Positions 52,891 to 62,524 of a DNA stretch of 64,000 bases are shown here, in pieces. Each line of letters begins with the position of its first letter. Position 1 is the stretch's first letter. Under the pieces are notes generated by a model. The model was not told the origin of the DNA. It ran no database searches and saw only the letters and a list, made by a program, of their open reading frames with translations. Both the position numbers and the translations under genes were made by a program. The DNA is from GYS-P2D sp964414425 (GTDB lineage Bacteria > Bacteroidota > Bacteroidia > Chitinophagales > Saprospiraceae): assembly GCA_964414425.1 (NCBI GenBank), contig CAYPWL010000002.1:62001-126000 (forward strand), read 5' to 3'.

Positions 52891-54325
52891 CTTCTTCTGC
52901 TGATTTTGCAAACTCAAAATCCACATTTTTCCTGCCGTAACCAAACGAACCATGCTCCTTAATCAAATCGACTAACTCTGGTGGTATACAATCTACCCAA
53001 GATTCTTCATCCCCTGTAGAGATGAGATCGTACACTTTATACGGGATGATATGCATGTGATCGTTATTGTACTTCTTGACTTGGACGATCTGCTTGTTCT
53101 CTATGAGATGTTGATACAAGAACTTTATACCTCCAGGGACAGGCAGATTATCGACGAATATCATCTGATCACCTTCCTTCTCAAGGGCAGGATAGGCATA
53201 CACGGTGATGTTCTTGCTAAATAACTCACCAAAAGCTGCTAAGAGGCGACCGTCTTGGTTACTATGGTATTTGTCAATTAGGATGTCCTTAAGTTCATGT
53301 ACGCCCATCAAGATACCCAGACGTTGTATTTTATAATCAGAGAAGTAGTTGATCAATTTTTGATGATTGGTACAATTGGAGATGATCACGGTCAATCCCA
53401 GAGCATTGAGTAATCTTACTCGATCTAAATAGCCCTGATCAGTAATCGGACCGAAGCGATTGAGGTTATCCATCGTCAACTCCGCGATAGGCATACACTG
53501 ATCGGGATCCTCCGATTCTTCTGTAAACTGTTCGAATGAGTTTACTATCGCCTCTTTAGTCACCTTAGTGGGTGGCCTAAAGTGGCCCCTGATCACCATC
53601 AACTCCTTGCGATAGAGGAATTCTGATGCATGTACTGGTATACCATCCTTATCAAATATGGCTACCTCGGTAATATCATTTTTTACCAAACTTAGGGCTA
53701 TCAACCTATTGTTAAAATGCTCAAAGGCTTCACCCTTTGTACGTACCATGTCGATAGAGACACGACTCTTCAAGCCATCCAAAAGACTGCGTACGAACAA
53801 CTCATAATCATGACGATAGTAGAAGCAGGCATAGATCAAGTTCACTCCTAATATTCCTATGGCCTCCTGTTGCTGGCGATTGTTCTTATCAAGCATCTTG
53901 ACGTGCATGATAATATCGCTGGGTTCGGAGCCTTTCTTATGGATAAATCGCAGCCCCATCCAGCCATTACCTTTTATGGTCCGTTGATAATTGATAGCCG
54001 AAACCGTATCTGCAAATACGAAATAATTAGCTTCAGGCCTGGTCTCATAAATCCGCTCACGTATGAGATCAAACTCGTGATCAAGCATCTTATAGATCCG
54101 AGCCTCACAGACGTATCGTTTTGCCTGACCGTATATGGCATCAGAATAGTGCTTGTCATAAGCAGACATGGTCTTAGCGATCGTACCTGCTGCGGCACCT
54201 ACTTGAAAGAAATGTCTCGCTACCTCTTGACCTGCTCCTATCTCAGCAAAGGTGCCATAGATGAGATCGTTGAGGTTAATCTCCAGAGCTTTCTGCTCCG
54301 TCTTCAGTACTTGACTTTGTGCCAT
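52874..54325 (-). CDS. conserved protein of unknown function, 483 residues
   Basis: A soluble 483-residue protein without signal or membrane segment. Its visible landmarks are FAEIGAGQEVARHFFQVGAA near the start, YVCEARIYKMLDHEFDLIRE, GNGWMGLRFIHKKGSEPSD, ILGVNLIYACFYYRHDYELF and GRLLAAFGELFSKNITVYAY. I believe this family is widespread in Bacteroidota and that its database names are unreliable; I do not know its function. The start is ATG 54325. It overlaps the downstream M15 peptidase gene by 17 bases. Confidence 0.75.
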   Translation of the reverse strand: MAQSQVLKTEQKALEINLNDLIYGTFAEIGAGQEVARHFFQVGAAAGTIAKTMSAYDKHYSDAIYGQAKRYVCEARIYKMLDHEFDLIRERIYETRPEANYFVFADTVSAINYQRTIKGNGWMGLRFIHKKGSEPSDIIMHVKMLDKNNRQQQEAIGILGVNLIYACFYYRHDYELFVRSLLDGLKSRVSIDMVRTKGEAFEHFNNRLIALSLVKNDITEVAIFDKDGIPVHASEFLYRKELMVIRGHFRPPTKVTKEAIVNSFEQFTEESEDPDQCMPIAELTMDNLNRFGPITDQGYLDRVRLLNALGLTVIISNCTNHQKLINYFSDYKIQRLGILMGVHELKDILIDKYHSNQDGRLLAAFGELFSKNITVYAYPALEKEGDQMIFVDNLPVPGGIKFLYQHLIENKQIVQVKKYNNDHMHIIPYKVYDLISTGDEESWVDCIPPELVDLIKEHGSFGYGRKNVDFEFAKSAEEDAKYY

Positions 54326-54521
54326 TAAGTATGTTATTTCTGCGCTTCCAGAGTTTCTCTTCTCACCACAGGTATCAAACGTATATTATCTTAATTATTT
54401 GCTGCAGCAACAGGATTAATTCTAAAAAATACTTTACTGATAGAACCTCAAGTCATAATATATGGGTCATCAAAGTCAAAGTACTATTGATCATACCTTT
54501 TAATGGCTTAATTTTGTGGGC

Positions 54522-56387
54522 ATGTTTCCACATTATGATGTCATAGTAGTCGGTGCAGGTCACGCTGGATGCGAAGCTGCAGTAGCTGCCGCAAATATGG
54601 GCTCAAAGGTTATGCTAGCCACTATGAATATGCAGACGATAGCTCAGATGTCCTGTAACCCTGCTATGGGAGGAGTCGCCAAAGGACAGATCGTGAGAGA
54701 AATCGATGCCCTCGGAGGATACTCTGGTATTGTGACTGATCATACAATGGTACAGTTTAGGATGCTCAATAAGTCCAAAGGGCCAGCTATGTGGAGCCCT
54801 CGTGCACAGAGTGACAGGATGATGTTTGCGGCTAAATGGCGCGCGCTTCTGGAAGCTAATAAGAATATTGATTTTTGGCAAGAGATGGTGACAGGACTCA
54901 TCGTCAAGGATGGTCGTTGCCAAGGAGTGTATACGAGCATCGGACTTGAGATCCCCTCATCTACAGTGGTACTGACTAATGGTACCTTTCTCAATGGACT
55001 GATACACATCGGAGAGAAACAGTTGGGAGGAGGCCGTGCCGGCGAGCGTGCAGCAAAAGGAATCACTGAGCAACTTATAGACTTCGGCTTTGAGTCAGGG
55101 CGCATGAAAACCGGAACTCCTCCAAGGATAGATGGCAGAACCCTCGACTATAGCAAAATGGAGACCCAAGCTGGAGATGAAGAGGTCTGTAAGTTCTCAT
55201 TTACTGACACACCGGTGCTGGCTAATCAACTCCCATGCCACGTAACTTATACGTCAGCCGAGGTTCATGAAACACTTAAGGAGGGATTTGATCGCTCCCC
55301 GATGTTTAATGGGCGGATCAGAGGACTTGGGCCAAGGTACTGCCCATCCATAGAAGATAAAATCAATCGATTTGCTGATCGCGATAGACATCAATTGTTC
55401 GTTGAGCCAGAGGGTTGGAATACCTGCGAGATATATGTCAATGGATTCTCCTCGTCGCTGCCAGAAGATATCCAATACAAAGCTTTGAAGAAGGTGCTGG
55501 GCTTCGAAAACATGAAGATGTTTAGACCAGGCTATGCGATAGAGTATGACTTCTTTCCGCCTACGCAACTGAAGCCATCTCTGGAGACTAAGCCTGTCGA
55601 CAACTTGTTTTTTGCCGGGCAGATCAACGGCACTACAGGTTATGAGGAGGCCGCTTGTCAAGGATTGATGGCTGGTGTCAATGCGCACCTCAAGCATCGA
55701 GAACAAGATCCGTTTATATTAAAGCGGTCCGATGCGTATATAGGAGTACTTGTAGATGATCTGGTTAATAAAGGCACTAAGGAGCCTTATCGCATGTTTA
55801 CCTCACGAGCAGAATATCGCATCCTGATCCGCCAAGACAATGCTGATCTCAGGTTGACTCCTATCGCACAAGCTCTTGGTATGAAGGAGTTCGACACTCG
55901 CATGGAGGAGGTGACTAAAAAGCAAGACGCTATCCGTAGCATCGAGAAATATCTAAGCAATACCTCGATCACCCAAGATCAAGCCAATGGCTGGCTGAGC
56001 AACATCGACTCTGCACCGCTTAAGCAATCCGTTAAGCTCAAGACTGTGCTAAGCAGACCGAGAGTACATTTGGCAGATTTAGTCAAGGTTCACGAACCGT
56101 TGAAACAGTTCTTATCTGATATACCCAAGGACTTTGTAGAGTCCGCAGAGGTAAATATTAAGTATGAAGGCTATCTTACCAAAGAACAGGAGATGGTTGA
56201 AAAAATGAACAGACTTGAGAATCTCATACTAAAGGATGACTTCGATTATGATGGCATTAGTTCACTATCTGCAGAAGCGCGCGAAAAGTTAGTAGAAATT
56301 AAACCAAGGACGATCGGTCAAGCCAGCCGTATAAGTGGCGTATCACCATCTGATATTTCTGTTTTATTAGTTCATGTAGGTAGGTAG
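54522..56387 (+). CDS. mnmG: tRNA uridine-5-carboxymethylaminomethyl modification enzyme MnmG (GidA)
   Basis: About 621 residues from ATG 54522 (MFPHYDVIVVG). The FAD-binding GAGHAGCEAA (11-20 or so) is followed by SCNPAMGGVAKGQIVREIDALGG and GTFLNGLIHIG, GYAIEYDFFPP, NGTTGYEEAACQGL and a C-terminal GQASRISGVSPSDISVLLVH. It works with MnmE on wobble U34 of several tRNAs. A GTG at 54516 two codons upstream is a possible alternative start. Two secreted genes of unknown function follow closely. Confidence 0.97.
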   Translation: MFPHYDVIVVGAGHAGCEAAVAAANMGSKVMLATMNMQTIAQMSCNPAMGGVAKGQIVREIDALGGYSGIVTDHTMVQFRMLNKSKGPAMWSPRAQSDRMMFAAKWRALLEANKNIDFWQEMVTGLIVKDGRCQGVYTSIGLEIPSSTVVLTNGTFLNGLIHIGEKQLGGGRAGERAAKGITEQLIDFGFESGRMKTGTPPRIDGRTLDYSKMETQAGDEEVCKFSFTDTPVLANQLPCHVTYTSAEVHETLKEGFDRSPMFNGRIRGLGPRYCPSIEDKINRFADRDRHQLFVEPEGWNTCEIYVNGFSSSLPEDIQYKALKKVLGFENMKMFRPGYAIEYDFFPPTQLKPSLETKPVDNLFFAGQINGTTGYEEAACQGLMAGVNAHLKHREQDPFILKRSDAYIGVLVDDLVNKGTKEPYRMFTSRAEYRILIRQDNADLRLTPIAQALGMKEFDTRMEEVTKKQDAIRSIEKYLSNTSITQDQANGWLSNIDSAPLKQSVKLKTVLSRPRVHLADLVKVHEPLKQFLSDIPKDFVESAEVNIKYEGYLTKEQEMVEKMNRLENLILKDDFDYDGISSLSAEAREKLVEIKPRTIGQASRISGVSPSDISVLLVHVGR

Positions 56388-56442
56388 TAAAGGAATGCTG
56401 GCAGAAACATATTGGGATAACACTGCTTTACGTTATTGCTCT

Positions 56443-57915
56443 ATGCGCCATACTATTCTGATTATATTCAGCTTGCTCACCGCAGAGTTCTGTAGCGCTC
56501 AGTATGGGGTTGAAGAGATTAATCGTGAGGTACACTTCATTAATGAGTCTATCCACGGTGCTCTCGTATTGCATCGCATCTACGAAAACTTCAATCAAAA
56601 CATCAATAAATACGTCGACCTGCCAAGTTATGAATTGAATAACTATAGCAATAAGGATCTACCGGGTAATGTCTATGACGATCCGGAGCAGTGGTTTTAC
56701 GATGAATCTCCTAATGAGCTGTACGAAGAGATCAGACAATATACTCGTACCACCGGCAGCTCTCCTATCGTGCGAAATATCCACAACATCTCGCAGAAGC
56801 TTAACGCAGATCGATTTAAGACAGAAGAGCTCGCAAACAGCCCAAATATTAATGAACTCAGCGTTATAAAAGATCTGTACGATGGGCTCGAAGATGTTGT
56901 CGGTTACTTTGATAATATCAGAGCATCGGTAGAGTCTTATGATCGCCTGCTTGAGCAACGCCGATATGACAATGTCCTCAATGAAAGCCAAAAGGTAGTC
57001 TACACTGCCATATGTGAAATTCACTTTGACATCAAAAAAATAATCCGCAACCTCGGTCGTGACAATCAGAGTGCTGTGATCCGTAGTCTATCCAAGATAG
57101 AACAAGAAAAAAACTGGCTGAATGTATCGATCAATGACCTAGAGTCACAGGCCGAAGCTAAAAGCCTCAGAGGTTTGGTCGGCAATATCAACAGTATTGT
57201 AAAAGAGTTGTCTAATTATGTCAACAACCCTGCTGTTCCTGAGGAATATGCCCTGTTTGGCAAGGGATACTATTATCAGAATGTGATCCTCCTCACTATG
57301 ATGAATCGTTATGGCAATGGGTATGTAAGCGAGTTTAATCAGTTTTTAAAACAATACAAATGGCCTGTATTGCACCTGACAGAGGAGCCTCATTATCTCA
57401 AAATCATCTATCCTGAGACTACTCCAAAAGAACTATTGGAAAATCCAGCAGAAGACATAAAGACCTTAGATCAACTCCGGAGCAAACCTCTCGAATCTGT
57501 GCAAACTAAACCTATAGATACGTTTTATGCAGAAGGCAAAAAGAAAGAACAGGTAGAGCAGCTCGAGGTAGATATCCCTGTAAACATCGCTCATAGCCAT
57601 GTCATATATGTGGACTCACAATTCTTTAAAATTCAGCTCTATGACCATCTTATAAAAGACGGAGATATGGTGTCTATCAATGTCAATGGAGAGTGGGTAT
57701 ATAACGATATATCTTTAGAGAAAGAAGCTAAAATCATAGAACTGGAGATCTCTCCAACGAAGCGCAATTTCATCATGGTTCAAGCCGTCAATGAAGGGTG
57801 GCGTCCCCCTAATACAGTCGGGCTGCGATACATCAGCAATGGTATAGTTGAGAATATCATAATTGCTAATGACCTCAACTCGGCGGAGCTCATAGAAATA
57901 AAATACCGCCAATAG
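56443..57915 (+). CDS. secreted protein of unknown function
   Basis: About 490 residues from ATG 56443 (MRHTILIIFSLLTAEF), with a signal peptide ending at CSAQ. The central part is helical with Glu/Lys/Asn-rich stretches. The last 115 residues form a beta domain (VIYVDSQFFKIQLYDHLIKD, GDMVSINVNGEWVYNDISLE, NFIMVQAVNEGWRPPNTV) that looks like a carbohydrate or Ig-type sandwich. I recognise no family. An upstream in-frame start at 56395 lacks a signal peptide and is not preferred. It follows mnmG by 55 bases and is followed 33 bases later by another unknown secreted gene. Confidence 0.7.
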   Translation: MRHTILIIFSLLTAEFCSAQYGVEEINREVHFINESIHGALVLHRIYENFNQNINKYVDLPSYELNNYSNKDLPGNVYDDPEQWFYDESPNELYEEIRQYTRTTGSSPIVRNIHNISQKLNADRFKTEELANSPNINELSVIKDLYDGLEDVVGYFDNIRASVESYDRLLEQRRYDNVLNESQKVVYTAICEIHFDIKKIIRNLGRDNQSAVIRSLSKIEQEKNWLNVSINDLESQAEAKSLRGLVGNINSIVKELSNYVNNPAVPEEYALFGKGYYYQNVILLTMMNRYGNGYVSEFNQFLKQYKWPVLHLTEEPHYLKIIYPETTPKELLENPAEDIKTLDQLRSKPLESVQTKPIDTFYAEGKKKEQVEQLEVDIPVNIAHSHVIYVDSQFFKIQLYDHLIKDGDMVSINVNGEWVYNDISLEKEAKIIELEISPTKRNFIMVQAVNEGWRPPNTVGLRYISNGIVENIIIANDLNSAELIEIKYRQ

Positions 57916-57948
57916 CATGTCAGGAATAGGTATAATAAAGCTTCTTGC

Positions 57949-59454
57949 GTGAGGATTATCGACGCAGTTCTCCTGTTCCTTTTGATCGGACTATCTGACG
58001 TCAATGGTCAGTCTTATTTCGATTATAATCAGGATGTCCAACGGGCATATACCTTCATCTTGCAGCTGAAGATGGATAGCGCACAGTACATCATAGATGA
58101 GTTGAAAGCAAACGCTCCAGATAACCTTGCGCCCTACCACGTTGAGAACTATATTGATTTTTTCACCGTATTTCTCGGAGAACGGGAGGATGATTTTACA
58201 CAATTTGAGGAGAGGAAAGATGCCAGGCTTGAGAGAATCAAGCAAGCAGAAATCAATTCTCCTTTTTGGAGACTATCGCAAGCCGAGATCACTTTACAAT
58301 ATGCGCTTGTCCGCAGTAAGTTTGGCGAATATCTCAGAGCTGGCTGGGACGTAAATCGAGCCAACAAACTCCTCAAGAAAAATCAATCTATCTATCCTGA
58401 CTTTAAGCTCAACTACAAGAGTTTATCTGTTATCCATTCGTTGATGGGTTCTCTCAAGGGAATCAAGCGAAGCTTAGTGCAGTTGTTTACTTCCATGGAT
58501 GGCGACTATGCCCAGGGGATACAAGAAATCGAAGATCTATATCGGGCGGATCCTTCAGAACAATACATCTTCACTCATGAAATCAGTGCTATCAGAGCGC
58601 TCATCAGTATGCATGTAGAGAAGAAGCCTGAACAAGCCTACCATATCATCAATCAGGAGGATATCGTAGCAATGCATAGTCCGACGTTAGAGTTTGTCCG
58701 ATACTCTGTAAGTAAAAACTATGATCAAGCGACAGATCAGACTGATGCGATTCTTGTGAGGGCTTTATCTTTTGACGGAGATCTATCATTTGATTATTTG
58801 CAGCTATTACTCGGTACAGAGTATCTGCAACAAGGTGATGCTCGGGCAGCTGAGTACTTCATGTCTTTTATCGAAAACTTTGAGGGCAGGCACTATATCA
58901 AAGAAGCACACCAGAAGATGGCTTGGTATGAGCTCATCATGAACGACGACGAAGCCGCATATACGCACTGGATGCATAGATTGCTCCAAGTCGGTCATAC
59001 TACCATCGGTGAGGACCAACAAGCTCACCAAGATGCGCTATCAGGTGTGATGCCGCATAAGGCCCTATTACAGGCCAGATTGTATTATGATGGCGGTAGA
59101 TATCCTGCAGCCCTAAATCTGTTAGATAAGGTTGAAATCCGTGAACTCTCTACCGAAGATCAACTGGAATACTCTTACCGTAAGGCAAGGGTGCTACAAG
59201 GGTTATATCGATATACAGAAGCGAGCGAACTCTATAAACAGGTCGTTTCTACTGGGACCAGTGACGGAAGATACTTTGCCTGCAGTGCTGCCCTACAGTT
59301 GGGGATCATTGATGCTATCCAGGGTCGATACGATCAGGCAGATGTATACTTTGATCTATGTCAATCTATCAAACCTGACGAACATCAAGAGAGTCTCCAC
59401 CAGAAAGCCAAGAGTTGGCAGCAAAGATTAAAGGGGCGCCAATCCAAAGATTAA
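57949..59454 (+). CDS. secreted helical-repeat protein of unknown function
   Basis: A 501-residue protein starting at GTG 57949, with a signal peptide ending at NGQ. It is almost wholly helical, with several TPR-like pairs, for example AALNLLDKVEIRELSTEDQL and RKARVLQGLYRYTEASELYK. The middle (LNYKSLSVIHSLMGSLKGIK, then SLVQLF) resembles a DUF3808/TTC39-like fold, which I suggest only as a possibility. It is the third gene after mnmG, spaced 33 bases from the previous unknown gene. Confidence 0.7.
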   Translation: MRIIDAVLLFLLIGLSDVNGQSYFDYNQDVQRAYTFILQLKMDSAQYIIDELKANAPDNLAPYHVENYIDFFTVFLGEREDDFTQFEERKDARLERIKQAEINSPFWRLSQAEITLQYALVRSKFGEYLRAGWDVNRANKLLKKNQSIYPDFKLNYKSLSVIHSLMGSLKGIKRSLVQLFTSMDGDYAQGIQEIEDLYRADPSEQYIFTHEISAIRALISMHVEKKPEQAYHIINQEDIVAMHSPTLEFVRYSVSKNYDQATDQTDAILVRALSFDGDLSFDYLQLLLGTEYLQQGDARAAEYFMSFIENFEGRHYIKEAHQKMAWYELIMNDDEAAYTHWMHRLLQVGHTTIGEDQQAHQDALSGVMPHKALLQARLYYDGGRYPAALNLLDKVEIRELSTEDQLEYSYRKARVLQGLYRYTEASELYKQVVSTGTSDGRYFACSAALQLGIIDAIQGRYDQADVYFDLCQSIKPDEHQESLHQKAKSWQQRLKGRQSKD

Positions 59455-59495
59455 CGCCCCTCCAAAAAAATCAATAACCAGAAAGCGGTTTCGCT

Positions 59496-59810
59496 TTATT
59501 TCTTCTTCAAGCTTTTGAGTTTTGTATCTCGATTTTGTCTTACGATGCGCAGTCCGTTACCATCGACGCAGAATCCTACATAATCAAACCTGCCAAACCT
59601 GCCATCGAGGCTAACTACTTGTCTTCCGTTGGCATCAAGTATCTCAGCAAAACCATCGCCGTAATCGCAGCAGATGCCGTCACCATAAGAATCTTGCAAC
59701 TCGAGTTCATAGCATCCTTCGCTTAATTCGAACTCATGAGTGATCACCTGTCCTGCTCGTCCATCTTGATAAGGGCCACCCGTATGTATCTCATTGAAAT
59801 CAAGATCAGG
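59496..59810 (-). pseudogene. C-terminal fragment of a secreted protein, 5' part missing
   Basis: An open frame of about 104 codons from just after a stop codon (TGA at 59813 to 59811) to the end at 59496, with no start codon. The translated stretch EIHTGGPYQDGRAGQ, GCYELELQDSYGDGICCDYG and DGFAEILDANGRQVVSLDG is the typical C-terminal Cys/Gly-rich beta domain of Bacteroidota secreted peptidases and adhesins. The protein should continue upstream for hundreds of residues, but the sequence breaks off at 59810, where the next gene remnant begins. Confidence 0.75.
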
Positions 59811-60367
59811 TCAACCCTCATTTTTTATTTAATGTATTGAACACCATATATATACAGACTAAGACAGAGGCAGATGCGGCATCGGAGTCTATCATGAAGC
59901 TTTCTGATCTGTTGAGATTTCAGATTTATGATGCCGCCCAAAAAGATTGGATATCATATGTACAAGAGAAGACATTCCTACAAAACTACTTGGACTTAGA
60001 GGTTATGCGGCGAGATGGCCTGAGCTATGAATGGTATGAAGCTGAAGATGATATTAAAGATTATGCCATACCGACATTTGTGTTTCTACCGATCATTGAA
60101 AATGCGATCAAGCACTCTCGCACCTCTCTTGCAAGTGGTGAATTCATCAATATAAATCTCTCTACAAACCAAAATCTACTTATCCTGAGCTGTAGTAATA
60201 ACATCGGTGATATCATACATGCTGAGGGTAGCTTTGGCCTAGAAAACCTCAAGAAGCGACTGAAGCTATTATTTACTCAAGAGGCCCCTCTGACTATTGA
60301 GGAGAAAGAAGGTATTTTTAGGGTAGAGCTATCTCTCCCGATCGATGAACTACATAATAATAGATGA
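59798..60367 (+). pseudogene. LytS-type histidine kinase truncated just before its H box
   Basis: An open frame from just after the stop TGA at 59795 to 60367. The first recognisable residues are QVNPHFLFN (59807-59833), the H box of LytS-type kinases, then LNTIYIQTKTEADAASESIM, a DLEVMRRDG segment, FLPIIENAIKHS (N box) and GSFGLENLKKRLKLLF. The membrane sensor half is missing: no start codon or membrane helix precedes the H box. The 3' end is normal and overlaps the LytTR regulator by 23 bases. It is a truncated kinase, either by deletion or by misassembly. Confidence 0.85.
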
Positions 60368-61052
60368 TGAGCCTATAGCCCGACAAGGCATTAAGCTACT
60401 GGCGGATCAATTGTCCTATCTCAACTACATTGCTGAGTATCCTAATCCTATTGTTGCTCATGAACACATCACTGAGGATATCGATCTACTATTTCTCGAT
60501 ATCGAGATGCCAGGACTCAATGGTCTGGAGTATCTCCGCCGCCTAAATCCTCAGATAGCAGTCATCTTAACCACTGCCTATCCGCAGCACGCCCTTGAAG
60601 CATTTGAATTGGACGTAGTAGACTATCTCGTCAAGCCCGTCAAATTTGCCAGATTCATCAAGGCTGTAGAGAAGGCCCAAAACCTCCAAGAATTACAAAA
60701 AGACATTACTGAAGTAGAGTTACATGCCGATGAAATCTATGTCAAAGCAGACCGCAAGTACCATAAAGTGAACTATGCTGATATCCTATATATCAAGGGT
60801 ATGAAGGATTATGTGATGATCCATACCACAAGTCACAAGTACATGACGGCGCTGAATCTCAGTACAATTATGAAGCAACTCCCTCAGAAACTCTTCGCTC
60901 GTATCAGTAAATCCTACATCATCAACACTCAACATATTGTGTCAGTCGGCTTAGACTACGTTGATATAGCCGGTAGCGAAATCACCCTGGGCAACTCCTA
61001 TAAAGAGGACTTCATCAACACCCACGTGAAGAAGACTTTGTTGAAGCGATAG
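60345..61052 (+). CDS. LytTR-family response regulator
   Basis: A 235-residue regulator. Receiver with Asp7/Asp8 and phosphoacceptor Asp52 (LFLDIEMPGLNGLEYL), then a LytTR DNA-binding domain (EIYVKADRKYHKVNYADILYI, FARISKSYIINTQHI). The start overlaps the end of the truncated kinase by 23 bases, as in intact Bacteroidota kinase/regulator pairs, so this operon existed complete before the break. No terminator is clear after it. Confidence 0.96.
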   Translation: MNYIIIDDEPIARQGIKLLADQLSYLNYIAEYPNPIVAHEHITEDIDLLFLDIEMPGLNGLEYLRRLNPQIAVILTTAYPQHALEAFELDVVDYLVKPVKFARFIKAVEKAQNLQELQKDITEVELHADEIYVKADRKYHKVNYADILYIKGMKDYVMIHTTSHKYMTALNLSTIMKQLPQKLFARISKSYIINTQHIVSVGLDYVDIAGSEITLGNSYKEDFINTHVKKTLLKR

Positions 61053-61079
61053 GCTATTTTTTCATATCAATCCCTTTTT

Positions 61080-61106
61080 GTCATTTCGACAATAGGAGAA
61101 ATCTTC
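61080..61106. repeat. half of a dispersed palindromic repeat
   Basis: GTCATTTCGACAATAGGAGA followed by AATCTTC in the spacer after the LytTR gene looks like one arm of a dispersed Bacteroidota repeat whose full form is a palindrome of TCATTTCGAC..GAGAAATCT with its inverse. The second arm is not seen within the next 90 bases. Confidence 0.5.
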
Positions 61107-61192
61107 AGTCTTCATTGCAGTAAACTCATGGCTCAGCACAATGATAAATGAGCCTACATCCGAAGTCAAATTATTCCTCAATCGTGCCTTAC

Positions 61193-61948
61193 TCACATTG
61201 ACAAAGAGTTCCGTCTACTCAACAATACGATCATACCAGCGAACAAGGCTACAACTCCTATAGCTAATATAGAGATACTCTGGATACTCCCCCAGTGTCT
61301 CAGCGCAATGGCTATAAATGCCCAGATCACTACTCCTGCATATGCTCGATCTCGCTTATGATAGGCGATATGACCAGCAATAGCTGCAGCAACGATCATA
61401 ATGACAATCGTCCAATTAATCTCGGATATACCCAGTCCATTCCAATTATAGAAAGCCAATGCACTGCTGATATTAAGTGCTGTGGCAAGTGTAATCCATG
61501 CGAAATAAATGCTGAAGGGAAATTTTTCGAGCCAATAGTGTTGTACACCCTCAACTTCCTCTATCCTGATCATATCTCTATTGATCATAACCAAGTTCAT
61601 CAACATGATGATGATGATTGCCACGGTCAACCATAACCAATCATAAGAGGCACATACTAACCACAAACCATTGCAGACTACATTAATGGTATACCATGAG
61701 TGTATTCGTCCCCATAACTTGTGTTGGTTCTGTGGAGTCTTAAACCAGTGATAGATCGGGAATATGATCAAACCTAAATAGATCAATCCCCATATCGAGA
61801 AAGCGTATCCCGATGGCACGATCAATGGATTGCTATCTGTCCCTGTTGTCCCTACAGGATTATCTCCTAATACTCCACCAGTAGTTAATCCATACAGGAC
61901 TACCATAATCACCATAGCAAGCAAGGATATCAGCACATATTTTCTCAT
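61193..61948 (-). CDS. TspO/MBR-like tryptophan-rich membrane protein
   Basis: A 251-residue membrane protein with about seven helices, in a larger variant of the TspO family. PSGYAFSIWGLIYLGLIIFP and NVVCNGLWLVCASYDWLWLT are the tryptophan-rich helices; WLEKFPFSIYFAWITLATALN and YHKRDRAYAGVVIWAFIAI follow. Such proteins bind porphyrins or other small molecules; the role here is unknown. It is convergent with the LytTR gene and lies 35 bases after the DUF6495 gene. Confidence 0.8.
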   Translation of the reverse strand: MRKYVLISLLAMVIMVVLYGLTTGGVLGDNPVGTTGTDSNPLIVPSGYAFSIWGLIYLGLIIFPIYHWFKTPQNQHKLWGRIHSWYTINVVCNGLWLVCASYDWLWLTVAIIIIMLMNLVMINRDMIRIEEVEGVQHYWLEKFPFSIYFAWITLATALNISSALAFYNWNGLGISEINWTIVIMIVAAAIAGHIAYHKRDRAYAGVVIWAFIAIALRHWGSIQSISILAIGVVALFAGMIVLLSRRNSLSM

Positions 61949-61983
61949 GACAGGATAATGATCTTGGTATCAGGATTGTTCCA

Positions 61984-62448
61984 CTACTCAATAGACTTAG
62001 TAAGAAGCTTATATAGCGTACCGTCAGTTTTTACACATCCCTGACTGAGCATTTTAAAAATCTCCTGCTCGCGATCAGGACTATATTTCTTAGCGGATTG
62101 ATAGATCTGTATATCACTGGGAGGGTAGGTTTTGAGGCGCTTTATTCCGGCATCAGTAGTGAGGTCAATATCAGGTGCATTGGTATCTATAGCAATCAGG
62201 TGGATGCTCTCGGCTTGACAATGGAACATCTTAATCGAGTGAGGACTATAGTGCGCCACGTACTCTATCTGCCTCATGATCTTTTCAAAGACGACTTCAC
62301 TAAACGAATCGATCAAGCCCTCTGCTTTTGATTCGTCCGTTTTTATTTTCTCCCAGTCACCTACAGGAATGCCATTAACCACTAAGAAGTCGATGAACTC
62401 CTTTTCTAGGTTTTTGAGTTCTTCTAGTGTCAACCGTCTATACTTCAT
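61984..62448 (-). CDS. DUF6495 family protein
   Basis: About 154 residues from ATG 62448 (MKYRRLTLEELKNLEKEF). A soluble protein with the conserved DUF6495 start, a middle EVVFEKIMRQIEYVAHYSPH, IHLIAIDTNAPDIDLTTDAG and a C-terminal EQEIFKMLSQGCVKTDGTLY. A small Bacteroidota family without known function. An in-frame TTG at 62472 is possible but the family begins MKYRRL. It is divergent from the lipoprotein at 62525. Confidence 0.82.
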   Translation of the reverse strand: MKYRRLTLEELKNLEKEFIDFLVVNGIPVGDWEKIKTDESKAEGLIDSFSEVVFEKIMRQIEYVAHYSPHSIKMFHCQAESIHLIAIDTNAPDIDLTTDAGIKRLKTYPPSDIQIYQSAKKYSPDREQEIFKMLSQGCVKTDGTLYKLLTKSIE

Positions 62449-62524
62449 CGCAGTAAGTCTTGTCTTGAGCAAACTTAGAGTTTTATCTCATGATCATCGT
62501 AACAAGCAATAACTCTCATACGTT

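Noticed and set aside
59837..60367. A functional kinase starting at TTG 59837
   Set aside because: This would omit the H box NPHFLFN, so it could not phosphorylate; the frame clearly extends upstream to 59798.
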